NCBI RefSeq assembly: GCF_040681875.1
Contig: NZ_JBFAZP010000003.1
Location: 620,001-684,000, forward strand
Direction of reading: 5' to 3'
DNA: 64,000 bases
DNA from: Longispora sp040681875
GTDB lineage: Bacteria > Actinomycetota > Actinomycetes > Mycobacteriales > Micromonosporaceae
Part shown: one piece after another, positions 54,300 through 62,462 of the stretch
Position numbering within the stretch: the stretch's first letter is position 1
Layout of the letters: every line of letters starts with the position of its first letter
Notes under the pieces: generated by a model
Database searches by the model: none
The model's input: the letters and a program-made list of their open reading frames with translations, nothing else
What the model was told of the DNA's origin: nothing
Position numbers and translations under genes: made by a program

Positions 54300-54851
54300 A
54301 TGGTCACCCCCCGGCTCCTCGACACCGTCAACGCCTCCCCCGCCGCCCTCCCCGACGACCGCGGCCGCCTCGTGCACCTGCAGTTCCGCCGGTTCGCCGG
54401 CTGCCCGGTGTGCAACATGCACCTGCGGTCCATCGTGGTGCGCCACGACGAGATCACGGCCGCCGGGATCACCGAGCTCGTCGTCTTCCACTCCCCCGCC
54501 GCCGAACTCGCCCGGCACGCGGCCGACCTGCCGTTCGCGGTGGTCGCCGATCCCGACAAGCGGCTCTACCGGGAGTTCGGCGTGGAGTCCGGCCGGCGCG
54601 CGCTGCTCGACCCCCGGGTGTGGCTGCCGGTCCTCCGCGCCGTCCTCGGCGGCCTGGTCGCGGTCGTCCGGCGCACGGAGCACCTGCCGGCGAACAGCCC
54701 GGCGGGCGGGCGGCTCGGGCTGCCGGCGGACTTCCTGATCGCGCCGGACGGCACGGTGCTGGCCAGCAGGCTCGGCACCCACGCGTACGACCAGTGGTCC
54801 GTCGACGAACTCCTCGGACACGCCGCCGCGCTCAGCCCGGCCCGCGACTGA
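54300..54851 (+). CDS. Thioredoxin-fold AhpC/TSA-like (PRX-like) protein
   Basis: A 183-residue thioredoxin-fold protein. The opening is VHLQFRRFAGCPVCNMHLRSI, with Cys35 and Cys38 in CPVC; then ITELVVFHSPAAELARHAADLPFAVVADPDKRLYREFGV and LGLPADFLIAPDGTVL follow. It resembles the PRX_like2 group that reduces peroxides or acts as a redox protein. The ATG follows AAGGACAGCC. Its divergent TetR gene with shared operator suggests induction by an electrophile or other stress. Confidence 0.87.
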   Translation: MVTPRLLDTVNASPAALPDDRGRLVHLQFRRFAGCPVCNMHLRSIVVRHDEITAAGITELVVFHSPAAELARHAADLPFAVVADPDKRLYREFGVESGRRALLDPRVWLPVLRAVLGGLVAVVRRTEHLPANSPAGGRLGLPADFLIAPDGTVLASRLGTHAYDQWSVDELLGHAAALSPARD

Positions 54852-54889
54852 CGGGCCGGGTCACCGGCTTCTTCGACGGTGGCCGGGGC

Positions 54890-55522
54890 TCAGGAGCCGG
54901 TCGTCGCCTTGCGGATCCGGGACCGCAGCAGCCGCCGGGTGGTCGGGCCGAGGTCCTCGACGAGGGTGAGGAGCGCGCCGAGCTGGGCGAGGGCCGACAT
55001 CGCCCGGGCGGCGCCGTCCGGGTCCACCCCGTCGTAGAGTTCGAAGCCGATGAAGGCCGCCGAGACGGACCGGGCCAGGCCGGGCACGTCGAGCACCGGA
55101 CCGAGGGGCGAGTCGGCCAGGACCCGGTGCAGCACGGTCTCGATCTCGGCGATCCACAGGTTCAGCGCGGCGGCGGCCGCCGGGGCGAGCTTGGGCTCCG
55201 CCTGCGCGCCGGCCAGGATCTGGGCCAGGACGACGACGTTGCCCTCCGCGCGCTCCTCCTCGTGCAGTTCCACGCCCACCTGGAGCAGCTCCGCCAACGA
55301 GGTGACGGTGGCGAAGCGGTCCGCGTAGGCGGCGACCCGGGCCGTCGCCCCGTGCGCGCAGGCGGCGGCGAGCAGCTCGTCGACCGTGCCGAAGTGGTAG
55401 AACACCAGAGCCTGGTTGACCCCGGCGGCGGCCGCGATCGTCCGGGCGGAGGTGCCGGCGATGCCCTTGTCCCGCAGCGTCGCCAGGGCGCCGTCGAGCA
55501 GCCGGGTCCGGGTGTCGGTCAC
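54890..55522 (-). CDS. TetR-family regulator (last gene of DUF4166 operon)
   Basis: A 210-residue TetR protein. The HTH at about 5-50 has TRLLDGALATLRDKGIAGTSARTIAAAAGVNQALVFYHFGTVDELL. The C-terminal domain is the TetR_C ligand type. It starts with GTG and overlaps the DUF4166 gene by four bases (GTGA). Two copies of TTGAGCG-N2-CGCTCAA lie in the promoter of this operon and are the likely targets, making it autoregulated. Confidence 0.93.
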   Translation of the reverse strand: MTDTRTRLLDGALATLRDKGIAGTSARTIAAAAGVNQALVFYHFGTVDELLAAACAHGATARVAAYADRFATVTSLAELLQVGVELHEEERAEGNVVVLAQILAGAQAEPKLAPAAAAALNLWIAEIETVLHRVLADSPLGPVLDVPGLARSVSAAFIGFELYDGVDPDGAARAMSALAQLGALLTLVEDLGPTTRRLLRSRIRKATTGS

Positions 55523-56190
55523 GCCGACGCGGTCTCGCGGAGCGGTCGGACGGTGGCCGGCACGGGATCGCCCTCGGTGTAGGTGGCGGTGAAGGTGCCA
55601 TGGTAGCCAAACAGCGGCCCGAACCGGCGGTTGGTCACCGACACCCGGATCCGGAACCCGCCCAGCTCCTCGTCGTAGGACTCGCGGACCTCGGCGGCAC
55701 CGGTGAGCAGGGCGGGGATCCGGCAGTGCAGGGCGCCCTCGTGCAGGCGTTGCTCGCCGGAGCGGATCACGAGGCCGCCCCGGTCGTCCACCGACAGGCG
55801 CAGGTCCACGGCCAGGTGCTGGTGGGTGCCCAGGTAGTCGACGACCACACCGCGTTCGGGGCTGTAGACCATGGTCGCGTCCCAGTGCCGGGGCCCGCCG
55901 AGCCAGAACGTCCGGGCGAACGTGACCGTCTCGCGGCCCAGCGAGTCGCGGTACGCGCAGTTGCGGATCGTGAACGGCACGTCGCGGCCCTCGGCGGGCA
56001 CCAGGATGTGCCGCCGGGCGCCGAGGGCGAGGAACGGCCGGGTGAAGCCGCCGCCCCGCCAGACCCGGTCCATCGTGCCGGTGCCGGTGCAGGCCAGTCC
56101 GTCGGCGCTGGAGAACCCGAACCGGCGCCGCAGCTGGGGGTGCAGCCGGTCGAAGTCGGCGCCGAGCGCCTGCTGGAAGATCGAGGTCAT
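55519..56190 (-). CDS. DUF4166 domain protein
   Basis: A 223-residue beta-rich protein of the DUF4166 family: MTSIFQQALGADFDRLHPQLRRRFGF, then GLACTGTGTMDRVWRG and later FRIRVSVTNRRFGPLFGYHGTFTATY. It has no signal peptide. Function is unknown; the family is often next to TetR regulators and membrane or oxidoreductase genes. It is the middle gene of the operon, overlapping both neighbours by four bases. Confidence 0.9.
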   Translation of the reverse strand: MTSIFQQALGADFDRLHPQLRRRFGFSSADGLACTGTGTMDRVWRGGGFTRPFLALGARRHILVPAEGRDVPFTIRNCAYRDSLGRETVTFARTFWLGGPRHWDATMVYSPERGVVVDYLGTHQHLAVDLRLSVDDRGGLVIRSGEQRLHEGALHCRIPALLTGAAEVRESYDEELGGFRIRVSVTNRRFGPLFGYHGTFTATYTEGDPVPATVRPLRETASA

Positions 56191-56996
56191 CGTGTACTCC
56201 GGTGCGGGGTGAGGGGTGTCTGGTCCTGGTGGGCGGGCCGCCGGTTCCGGAGCGCCGGGGTGGGCCGCCGCCGGGGAGCCGGGGCTGGCAGCCGGTTCCG
56301 GAGGGCCGGCAACGCGGCCGGCGGAGTGGCGCTCCGGCGGTCCGGCGGGCGGCGGCGGCAGCGCCGGGCGGCCGGGGTGGTCGGCAGGGGCGGGGCGAGG
56401 AACGCGGCCACGGTCACCAGCGCCGCGACCGGCCACGGGGCGAACATCCACGCCGCCCCGACCGCCACGAGCCGGCCTGCGACGTCCAGCAGCGCCCGGC
56501 GCAGGGACGTCTCCGGCGGGGTGCCGTTCTCCAGCCAGAGCCGGAGCCGGTCGAACGACCAGGCTGTCCCCCAGCCCATCACCGGGCGGAACAGCGCGTC
56601 GGCCAGCCGGCCCGCCGTGCCCCAGCGGGGGCGGTAGTCGTAGCCGGTGAGGAAGCGGATCCCGTCGGGGGTGGGCACGTAGCGCCAGTAGCCCGAGCCG
56701 GAGCGGATCAGCGAGAGCGGGTGGTCGGAACCGAAGACCAGCGCGGAGGTACGGCTGCCGCCCGCCCCGTGCCGGTCGCCGACCGTGGCGCCCGTGCCGT
56801 CGACGGTCACGCCCGGGGCGAGCCGGACCGCGTACCGGAACTCCTGCGGGGCGTCGGCGTCGGCGCGCGGCAGGTACTCGATCCAGGTGAAGCGCAGGTC
56901 CCACCTCTGGTGGCGGTCAGGTTCCTGGGTGTGCCGCCAGAGGTCGTCGAGGTCGGCGCGGACCAGGGTCTCCTCGTACACCGGGCGGCGTGCCAT
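56187..56996 (-). CDS. SRPBCC-like protein with basic, Pro/Arg-rich C-terminus
   Basis: A 269-residue protein. The first about 165 residues look like a polyketide-cyclase/START-type fold (ETLVRADLDDLWRHTQEPDRHQRWDLRFTWIEYLP). A hydrophobic patch follows at about 170-205 (LVAVGAAWMFAPWPVAALVTVAAFLAPPL), probably a membrane anchor. The last about 60 residues are Pro/Arg-rich and low complexity. It heads the operon with DUF4166 and TetR. Function is unknown; the link to DUF4166 suggests a shared lipid-like ligand. Confidence 0.75.
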   Translation of the reverse strand: MARRPVYEETLVRADLDDLWRHTQEPDRHQRWDLRFTWIEYLPRADADAPQEFRYAVRLAPGVTVDGTGATVGDRHGAGGSRTSALVFGSDHPLSLIRSGSGYWRYVPTPDGIRFLTGYDYRPRWGTAGRLADALFRPVMGWGTAWSFDRLRLWLENGTPPETSLRRALLDVAGRLVAVGAAWMFAPWPVAALVTVAAFLAPPLPTTPAARRCRRRPPDRRSATPPAALPALRNRLPAPAPRRRPTPALRNRRPAHQDQTPLTPHRSTR

Positions 56997-57018
56997 CCGA
57001 CCAGCCCCTTTCCCCTGT

Positions 57019-57067
57019 TTGAGCGTTCGCTCAACTCAAAGGATAGCGGACTTGAGCGCACGCTCAA
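57019..57067. promoter_or_regulatory. Twin TetR operators at the DUF4166 operon promoter
   Basis: Two 16-bp palindromes with identical arms, TTGAGCG-TT-CGCTCAA (57019-57034) and TTGAGCG-CA-CGCTCAA (57052-57067), have centres 33 bp apart. On the minus strand TTGAGC in the distal copy is a possible -35 and TATCCT (about 57047-57042) a possible -10, so bound repressor should block the promoter. Confidence 0.8.
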
Positions 57068-57231
57068 CTATGATCGGCGCCACCAGATCACCGGAGTCGC
57101 CGCCGGGGCCTGTCCCGGTAGGCTCAGCCGACGCGCCCGGGCCGGCGGGCGACCGGGGAGACCGCCTCGCACACCTCGTGGACCGGCCGGCGGACCACGC
57201 ACCAGGGCGGGCGGCGGCGAAAGGGGCGCGG

Positions 57232-58161
57232 GTGGGCGACGACGGAAGGCTCAGGGTCGCCGTGATCGGCCTCGGCGGCATCGCCCGGAAGGCGTACCTG
57301 CCGACGCTGGGCGCGCGGCCGGGCCTGGACCTGCACCTGATGACCCGCGACCCCGACAAGCTCGACCGGATCGCCGACACCTACCGGGTGGCCGCCGACC
57401 GCCGGTTCACCGACCTCGGCGACCTGCTCGCACATCCCCTCGACGCGGCGTTCGTGCACGCGCCGACCGACCAGCACCGGGCGGTCGTGGGCCGGCTGCT
57501 CGACGCCGGGATCCCGACGTACGTCGACAAGCCGCTCGACAGCACCCTGGAGGGCTCGACCGCGCTGGTGGAACGGGCCGAGGACACCGAGACGACGCTG
57601 ATGGTGGGGTTCAACCGCCGGTACGCGCCCGCCTACGTCCGGGCGCTCGACCACCCCCGCGACCTGATCGTCCTGCAGAAGAACCAGCCGGCGGGCACGG
57701 GTCCGGTCCGCGAGGTCGTCTACGACGACTTCATCCACGTCGTGGACACGCTCCGCTTCCTCCTGCCCGGGCCGGCCGAGGACGTGCGCGTCTCCGGCAG
57801 GGTCGAGGGCGGGGAGCTGCACCACGTGGTGCTCACGCTGTCGGGCGGCGGCCGCACGGCGATCGGCGTCATGAACCGGGTCAGCGGCTCCAAGGAGGAA
57901 CGGCTCGAGATCATGGGCCGGGGCGCCAAGCGGGAGGTCGTGGACCTGGTCGACGTGACCGACCACGACGGGTACCGGGCGCGCCGGCCCGTCGACGGCT
58001 GGACCCCGGTGGCCACCCAGCGCGGCATGGCGCAGATCTGCACGGCGTTCCTGGACACGGTGCGCGCGGGCGGGCGCGTCGACCTGCGCGACGCGCTGCG
58101 TACCCATGAACTGTGTGAAAGGGTTGTTCTGGAGCTCCTCAGATCCAGTGGTTCCGTTTGA
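57232..58161 (+). CDS. Gfo/Idh/MocA-family NAD(P)-dependent oxidoreductase
   Basis: A 309-residue enzyme. An N-terminal Rossmann fold has RVAVIGLGGIARKAYLPTLG, and GIPTYVDKPLDS is the family EKP-like motif (here DKP). A C-terminal alpha/beta domain has YDDFIHVVDTLRFLLPG, which supplies the catalytic His region. It is likely a sugar or inositol-type dehydrogenase. The GTG at 57232 is chosen because AAGGGG lies upstream; the long upstream open frame is a shadow. It is divergent from the DUF4166 operon and could share the twin operators. Confidence 0.87.
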   Translation: MGDDGRLRVAVIGLGGIARKAYLPTLGARPGLDLHLMTRDPDKLDRIADTYRVAADRRFTDLGDLLAHPLDAAFVHAPTDQHRAVVGRLLDAGIPTYVDKPLDSTLEGSTALVERAEDTETTLMVGFNRRYAPAYVRALDHPRDLIVLQKNQPAGTGPVREVVYDDFIHVVDTLRFLLPGPAEDVRVSGRVEGGELHHVVLTLSGGGRTAIGVMNRVSGSKEERLEIMGRGAKREVVDLVDVTDHDGYRARRPVDGWTPVATQRGMAQICTAFLDTVRAGGRVDLRDALRTHELCERVVLELLRSSGSV

Positions 58162-59179
58162 AGCCCCGGTAGAGGAACACCGACAGGGACAGCATCACGG
58201 TGAGCATGACCGGGTAGCCGAACTTCCACTGGAGTTCGGGCATGTAGACGAAGTTCTGGCCGTAGATGCCCACCACCAGGGTGTTCGTCGACAGGATCGC
58301 CACCCACGCGGTGATCTTGCGCATGTCGGCGTTCTCCCGGCTCTGGATCTGCGCCATGTTCGCGCTCAACGTCCCCGTGAGCAGCTCGGCGAACCCGTCG
58401 GCGCGGTCGGCGGCGCGCAGCAGGTGGTCCTCGACGTCGCGGAAGTACTCCTTCGTGCGCGGGTCCACCAGGCCGATCTCGCCCCGGACGATCCGGCCCA
58501 GGGGCTCGGCCAGCGGGCGCACCGCGCGGCGGAACTCCAGCACCTCGCGCTTGAGGTTGTACAGCCGTTCCGTCGGGTTGTCCGAGCGCGACCGGCTGGT
58601 GTCGAACACCCGGAACTCGGCGAGCTCGATGTCGTTGTTGATGCCCTCGGCCGCGTGCGAGTACTCGTCGACGATGTGGTCGGCCACCGCGTACAGCACC
58701 GAGCTCGGCCCGGCCCGCAGCAGGTCCGGGTCCGCCTCCAGGGCGCGCCGGACCTCCGCGAGCGGGCTGGCCTGGCCGTGCCGGACGGTGATCACGAACT
58801 TCGGGCCGAGGAACACCATGATCTCGCCGACCTCGATCACCTCCTCGGGGTCGACGTAGCGCACGGTCTTGAACACCATGAACGCGATGTCGCCGTACAG
58901 TTCGAGCTTGGCCCGCTGGTGGGCGTCGACCGCGTCCTCCACGGCGAGCGGGTGCAGCCCGAACTCGGCGGTCACCGCGTCGAACTGCGCGGCCGACGGC
59001 TCGTGCAGGCCGATCCACACGAACCCGTCCTCGGCCTCCTGGGCGGACTCCAGGGCGATGTCCAGGGGGACCTTCCCGCCCTGGCGCTCGCCACCGGCGT
59101 ACAGGGCGCAGTCGACGATGCCGACCTTCGCGCCCGGTACGGCGGGCTGCGGCTGGCCGCCGTCCTTGTTCTTACCCAT
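58139..59179 (-). CDS. corA: CorA-family divalent cation transporter with variant GQN motif
   Basis: A 346-residue CorA-type channel: N-terminal alpha/beta domain, long helix, then two C-terminal TM helices. The family signature after TM1, normally YGMNF, reads VGIYGQNFVYMPEL, with Gln in place of Met. KITAWVAILSTNTLVVGIYG and VMLTVMLSLSVFLYRGFKRN form the two membrane helices. GMN is considered essential for Mg2+ selectivity, so this may be an altered transporter for Mg2+, Co2+ or another ion. It ends inside the 3' end of the oxidoreductase gene on the other strand. Confidence 0.9.
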   Translation of the reverse strand: MGKNKDGGQPQPAVPGAKVGIVDCALYAGGERQGGKVPLDIALESAQEAEDGFVWIGLHEPSAAQFDAVTAEFGLHPLAVEDAVDAHQRAKLELYGDIAFMVFKTVRYVDPEEVIEVGEIMVFLGPKFVITVRHGQASPLAEVRRALEADPDLLRAGPSSVLYAVADHIVDEYSHAAEGINNDIELAEFRVFDTSRSRSDNPTERLYNLKREVLEFRRAVRPLAEPLGRIVRGEIGLVDPRTKEYFRDVEDHLLRAADRADGFAELLTGTLSANMAQIQSRENADMRKITAWVAILSTNTLVVGIYGQNFVYMPELQWKFGYPVMLTVMLSLSVFLYRGFKRNHWI

Positions 59180-59435
59180 GCGCACTCCCCCAGGCGAGGC
59201 GGCGGCCCTCTGGACCACCCCTGGGCAGGGCGGACCCGGTCGCCGGACACGACCACCATACGGAAGGCACCCCCGTCCCCGGAACGGACCGAGCGGACCG
59301 GTCGACCGTGTTGCGGCCCGGCCACTTCCCGGTTGGAATTCCAACCCCGCGCGGTAGCCCGCGGGCCGGATAGCATCGCCCGATGTACCCGGCGGCGCGA
59401 CGGCTCCACGACTCCGGGCGGCCCGGGGTCCGGCC

Positions 59436-60314
59436 GTGACCGACGCGTTCGGCGCCGCCCTGCGGGACGCGATCCGGCGCAGCGGGCTCAGCCTCGACGA
59501 GGTGGCCCGGCGGCTGCGCGCCCGGCACACCCCGGTCAGTGCCAGCGCCCTGAGCTACTGGCAGACCGGCGCCACCCGGCCCGAACGGACCTCCTCGCTG
59601 GCCGCCGTCACCGAACTGGAGACCCTGCTCGGCGAGCCGCCCGGGGCACTCGCCGCCCTGATCGGCCCGCGCCGCCCCCGCGGGCGCCGGCCGGGGGGCA
59701 CGCCGCCCGCCGACCCGTTGTGGACGCGGCCCACGGCGCTCACCCGGGCGTTGGACAAGCTGGACGCCGGCCTGGCGGACCTCCAGCACCCGGTCACGGT
59801 GTCCCAGGACCTCGCCTACCGGATCGACGGCGGCGGGCAGGAGGAGTCCGTCCGGGTGCGCCGGATCGTCCGGGCCGAACGCGACCACACCACGCGGCTG
59901 CTGTTCGTCTCCCGGTGCGGGCCCCTGTCCCGGCCGCCCACGGTGACCTACACCGAGGGCTGCCGGCCGGCCCGGTTCCGCGCCGACGTGCCCACGGCCA
60001 CCTGCGTCTTCGAGTTCCTCCTCGACCGTCCGCTGCGGGCCGGCGAGCTGGCGGCCGTCGAGTTCGGGCTGCGGTTCCCGCCGGGGCAGACCGACCGGCA
60101 CGTCGTCGTCGCCGTCCCGCACCCGTCCCGGGAGCTGGTGCTGCGGGTGACGTTCGCCCCGGGCCGGCTGCCGGCGTCCTGTCACGCCTACCGGCAGCCG
60201 GGCCCCGACCCGGCCGGGCGGCAGCGGAGCGGGATCGCACTGGGCGGGGAGACCGCGCAGTCCATCGTCCTCGACCCCGCTCCGGGCCGCTACGGCATCG
60301 CCTGGGACTGGTGA
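59436..60314 (+). CDS. XRE-type HTH protein with beta-rich C-terminal domain
   Basis: A 292-residue protein. An N-terminal HTH at about 5-66 reads RDAIRRSGLSLDEVARRLRARHTPVSASALSYWQTGATRPERTSS. After a Pro/Arg linker a beta-rich domain follows (about 110-292). It holds HTTRLLFVSRCGPLSRPPTVTYTEGCRPARFRADVPTATCVFEF and ends in GRYGIAWDW. No enzyme motif is seen, so the second domain may sense a ligand. GTG start. It converges on the PhoX-like gene with almost no gap. Confidence 0.78.
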   Translation: MTDAFGAALRDAIRRSGLSLDEVARRLRARHTPVSASALSYWQTGATRPERTSSLAAVTELETLLGEPPGALAALIGPRRPRGRRPGGTPPADPLWTRPTALTRALDKLDAGLADLQHPVTVSQDLAYRIDGGGQEESVRVRRIVRAERDHTTRLLFVSRCGPLSRPPTVTYTEGCRPARFRADVPTATCVFEFLLDRPLRAGELAAVEFGLRFPPGQTDRHVVVAVPHPSRELVLRVTFAPGRLPASCHAYRQPGPDPAGRQRSGIALGGETAQSIVLDPAPGRYGIAWDW

Positions 60315-60315
60315 G

Positions 60316-61662
60316 TCACCGCGACCACGGCCCCCACACCGCGAACGTCGTGCCGGGGCTGTAGCAGTTCACGAACATCGTGCGGCCGTCGGCGCTGAAC
60401 CCGACCCCGGCGAACTCGGCGAACGCCGGCTCCGTGGGGGTACCGAGGTTCTGGGCGTTGCGGGCGAACGGGTACGGCCGACCGGCGCGCGTCGTACCCG
60501 TCAGGTAGTTCTCGCCGTCGCCGTCCTGGCACAGCATCAGTCCCCCGAACGGGGTCATGCAGATGTTGTCCGGGTACTCGTGCGCCGCGTCCCCCTCGCC
60601 GTGGAACACGACCGTCAGGGTCAGGGTGCGCCGCACCGGGTCGTACCGCCAGACCTGGCCCCGGTGCTCGCCGCCCGCCCCGCTGGACACCTGGGCGAAG
60701 GAGGACACGAAGTACACCGCGCGGTCCTCGCCCCACCACGCGCCCTCCAGCTTCTGCGCGTGGGTGATCCCGGCCGGCCCGTAGTCCTGTTTGCGCACGG
60801 ACGTGGTCACGGCCAACGGGTCCGGGACGGTCACCCACTCGACCCGGTCGAACCGGGTGCCCGGCTCCTGGACGACCGACAGGTCCGGCACGTCCGGCAC
60901 CCGCATCGCCTGCAACGTGCCGCCGGCCCGCAGGCTGCCGTGTCCGCCGCGCGGCCTGTTCGGCAGGAACCGGTACAGGCCGCCGAACGGCGCGGCGGCG
61001 TCCTCCGTCTCGTACACGACGCCGGTGTGCGGGTCCACGCACGTCGCCTCGTGGGCGAACCGGCCCATCGCGGTCAACGGGACCGGCGCGGCGTTGCGGC
61101 CCTGGTGGTGCGGGTCCACCTCGAAGATCCAGCCGTGGTCCTTCTCATACCCGTTGGCGCCCTGGCGGGCCTCCGTCTCCTCGCAGGTCAGCCACGTGTC
61201 CCACGGGGTCGGGCCCCCGGCGCAGTTGACCGCCGTGCCGCCCAGGCTCGCGTACTCCTCCACGAGCCTGTTGTCCGCGCCCACCACGAGCGTCGTGGTG
61301 CCGCCCGCCGCCGCCCGGTCGAACGTGTGCGTCGCGGGCGCCGCGACCGGATGGGCGACCCCGGGCCGGTTCTCGTGGTTGCGGACCAGCCGGCTGCCGT
61401 GCCGCCGGTCGGCGAACACCGCCATGCCGTCGGGCCTGCTGGGTACCGGTGCGCCGTCGGCCATCGGGGTGCCCTCGCGGGACAGCACCCGGTACCGGAA
61501 GCCCCGCGGCAGGTCGAGCAGGCCGGCGGGGTCGGGCACCAGGTCGCCGTAGCCGGTCCCCGGGTGGGCCAGGGCCGGCGAACCGGTGAACAGCAGGTCG
61601 ACGGCCCCGGTGACCGCGACCGCGAGCCCGCCGGCGAGTACGTTGCGTCGGTTCAGCATCAT
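60316..61662 (-). CDS. PhoX-like (DUF839) secreted phosphatase
   Basis: A 448-residue protein of the PhoX/DUF839 group, a calcium- and iron-dependent alkaline phosphatase family. The N-terminus has a Tat signal (MMLNRRNVLAGGLAVAV, cleavage near ALAHP). The body has a beta-propeller-like series: TWLTCEETEARQGANGYEKDHGWIFEVDP, then EATCVDPHTGVVYETED, and EYPDNICMTPFGGLMLCQDG. The twin ATG at 61662 (MMLNRR) is used. It probably provides phosphate, but other hydrolase activity is possible. Confidence 0.88.
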   Translation of the reverse strand: MMLNRRNVLAGGLAVAVTGAVDLLFTGSPALAHPGTGYGDLVPDPAGLLDLPRGFRYRVLSREGTPMADGAPVPSRPDGMAVFADRRHGSRLVRNHENRPGVAHPVAAPATHTFDRAAAGGTTTLVVGADNRLVEEYASLGGTAVNCAGGPTPWDTWLTCEETEARQGANGYEKDHGWIFEVDPHHQGRNAAPVPLTAMGRFAHEATCVDPHTGVVYETEDAAAPFGGLYRFLPNRPRGGHGSLRAGGTLQAMRVPDVPDLSVVQEPGTRFDRVEWVTVPDPLAVTTSVRKQDYGPAGITHAQKLEGAWWGEDRAVYFVSSFAQVSSGAGGEHRGQVWRYDPVRRTLTLTVVFHGEGDAAHEYPDNICMTPFGGLMLCQDGDGENYLTGTTRAGRPYPFARNAQNLGTPTEPAFAEFAGVGFSADGRTMFVNCYSPGTTFAVWGPWSR

Positions 61663-61789
61663 GTCGACCACCCAAACGGAACCGGCCCGTCCGGGGAAGC
61701 GAATCCTGGTCGGGTGACTGGATAACGTTGTACGCCCTGGTTCGGGCGGCGGGAAGTTCTCCGGCCGACCGGGCTCCGGGTCGCCGGCT

Positions 61790-61806
61790 ATACCCAGGAG
61801 GGGTAT
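61790..61806 (+). promoter_or_regulatory. CsoR-type copper operator
   Basis: ATACCC-AGGAG-GGGTAT: two perfect 6-bp half-sites with a 5-base G/C-rich centre, matching the type seen for CsoR-family repressors (TACCC...GGGTA). It lies 43 bp upstream of the His-rich gene and near the phosphatase start on the other strand. No csoR gene is in the window. Confidence 0.65.
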
Positions 61807-61849
61807 TGTTCGCAGTCCGGGCGGCGCGCCCGGCGAACGAGGGGGTGCG

Positions 61850-62383
61850 GTGGCGGGGCGGCTGGGCGGGGCGCGGGTGCTGCTGCTGGCGCTGCTCGTC
61901 CTCGGGGTCCTCGGGATGCACACGCTGGGGCATCCGGCCGAGGGGCACGGGGCGATGCCGGCGGCCGGGCACGGGGCCGTGAAGGCTGCCGGGCACCACG
62001 CGGTCGGGCATGACCCGCACGATGCGGTGACCGTCGCCGTGGACGCGGGCGCCGAGCCGGGCGAGACCGTCGCGATGGCCGCTGTCGGGACCGGGTATGC
62101 CGTCGCCGTGGCCACGTTCGGGACAGGGCATGCCGTGGCGGTGGCCGGGGACGCGGCCCGGGCGGTCGCGATCGTCGGCCTGGGCGTGGGGCTCGACCCG
62201 ATGAGCGTGTGTCTGGCGATCCTCACCGCACTCATCCTGTTGCTCGTCCTCGCCGTCACCTCCCGGCTCGCGCGGACCGCCGACGCCGCGACGCTCGTCA
62301 GCCCCGAGAACGCGGGCTCCAGTCGGGGGCCGCCGAAGCCCCGGGGGCTACTCCTCGCCGATCTCTCGGTACTGCGGATATAG
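61850..62383 (+). CDS. His-rich membrane protein (DUF6153-like)
   Basis: A 177-residue protein. An N-terminal hydrophobic helix (RVLLLALLVLGVLGMHTLGH) is followed by a histidine-rich segment (HPAEGHGAMPAAGHGAVKAAGHHAVGHDPHD, about 9 His), a likely metal-binding stretch. A second helix (SVCLAILTALILLLVLAVTSRLA) precedes a basic tail. The architecture resembles the DUF6153 proteins of actinomycetes. It is directly behind the CsoR-like operator and 79 bp ahead of a DUF305 gene, so it is probably a copper-response protein. Confidence 0.75.
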   Translation: MAGRLGGARVLLLALLVLGVLGMHTLGHPAEGHGAMPAAGHGAVKAAGHHAVGHDPHDAVTVAVDAGAEPGETVAMAAVGTGYAVAVATFGTGHAVAVAGDAARAVAIVGLGVGLDPMSVCLAILTALILLLVLAVTSRLARTADAATLVSPENAGSSRGPPKPRGLLLADLSVLRI

Positions 62384-62462
62384 GACCCGTCTGCCCGGCG
62401 GCCACGACAGGCCGTCACAGACAGTCCACTCTCCCGTAGTACCGAACCGAGAAGGCTGAGTC

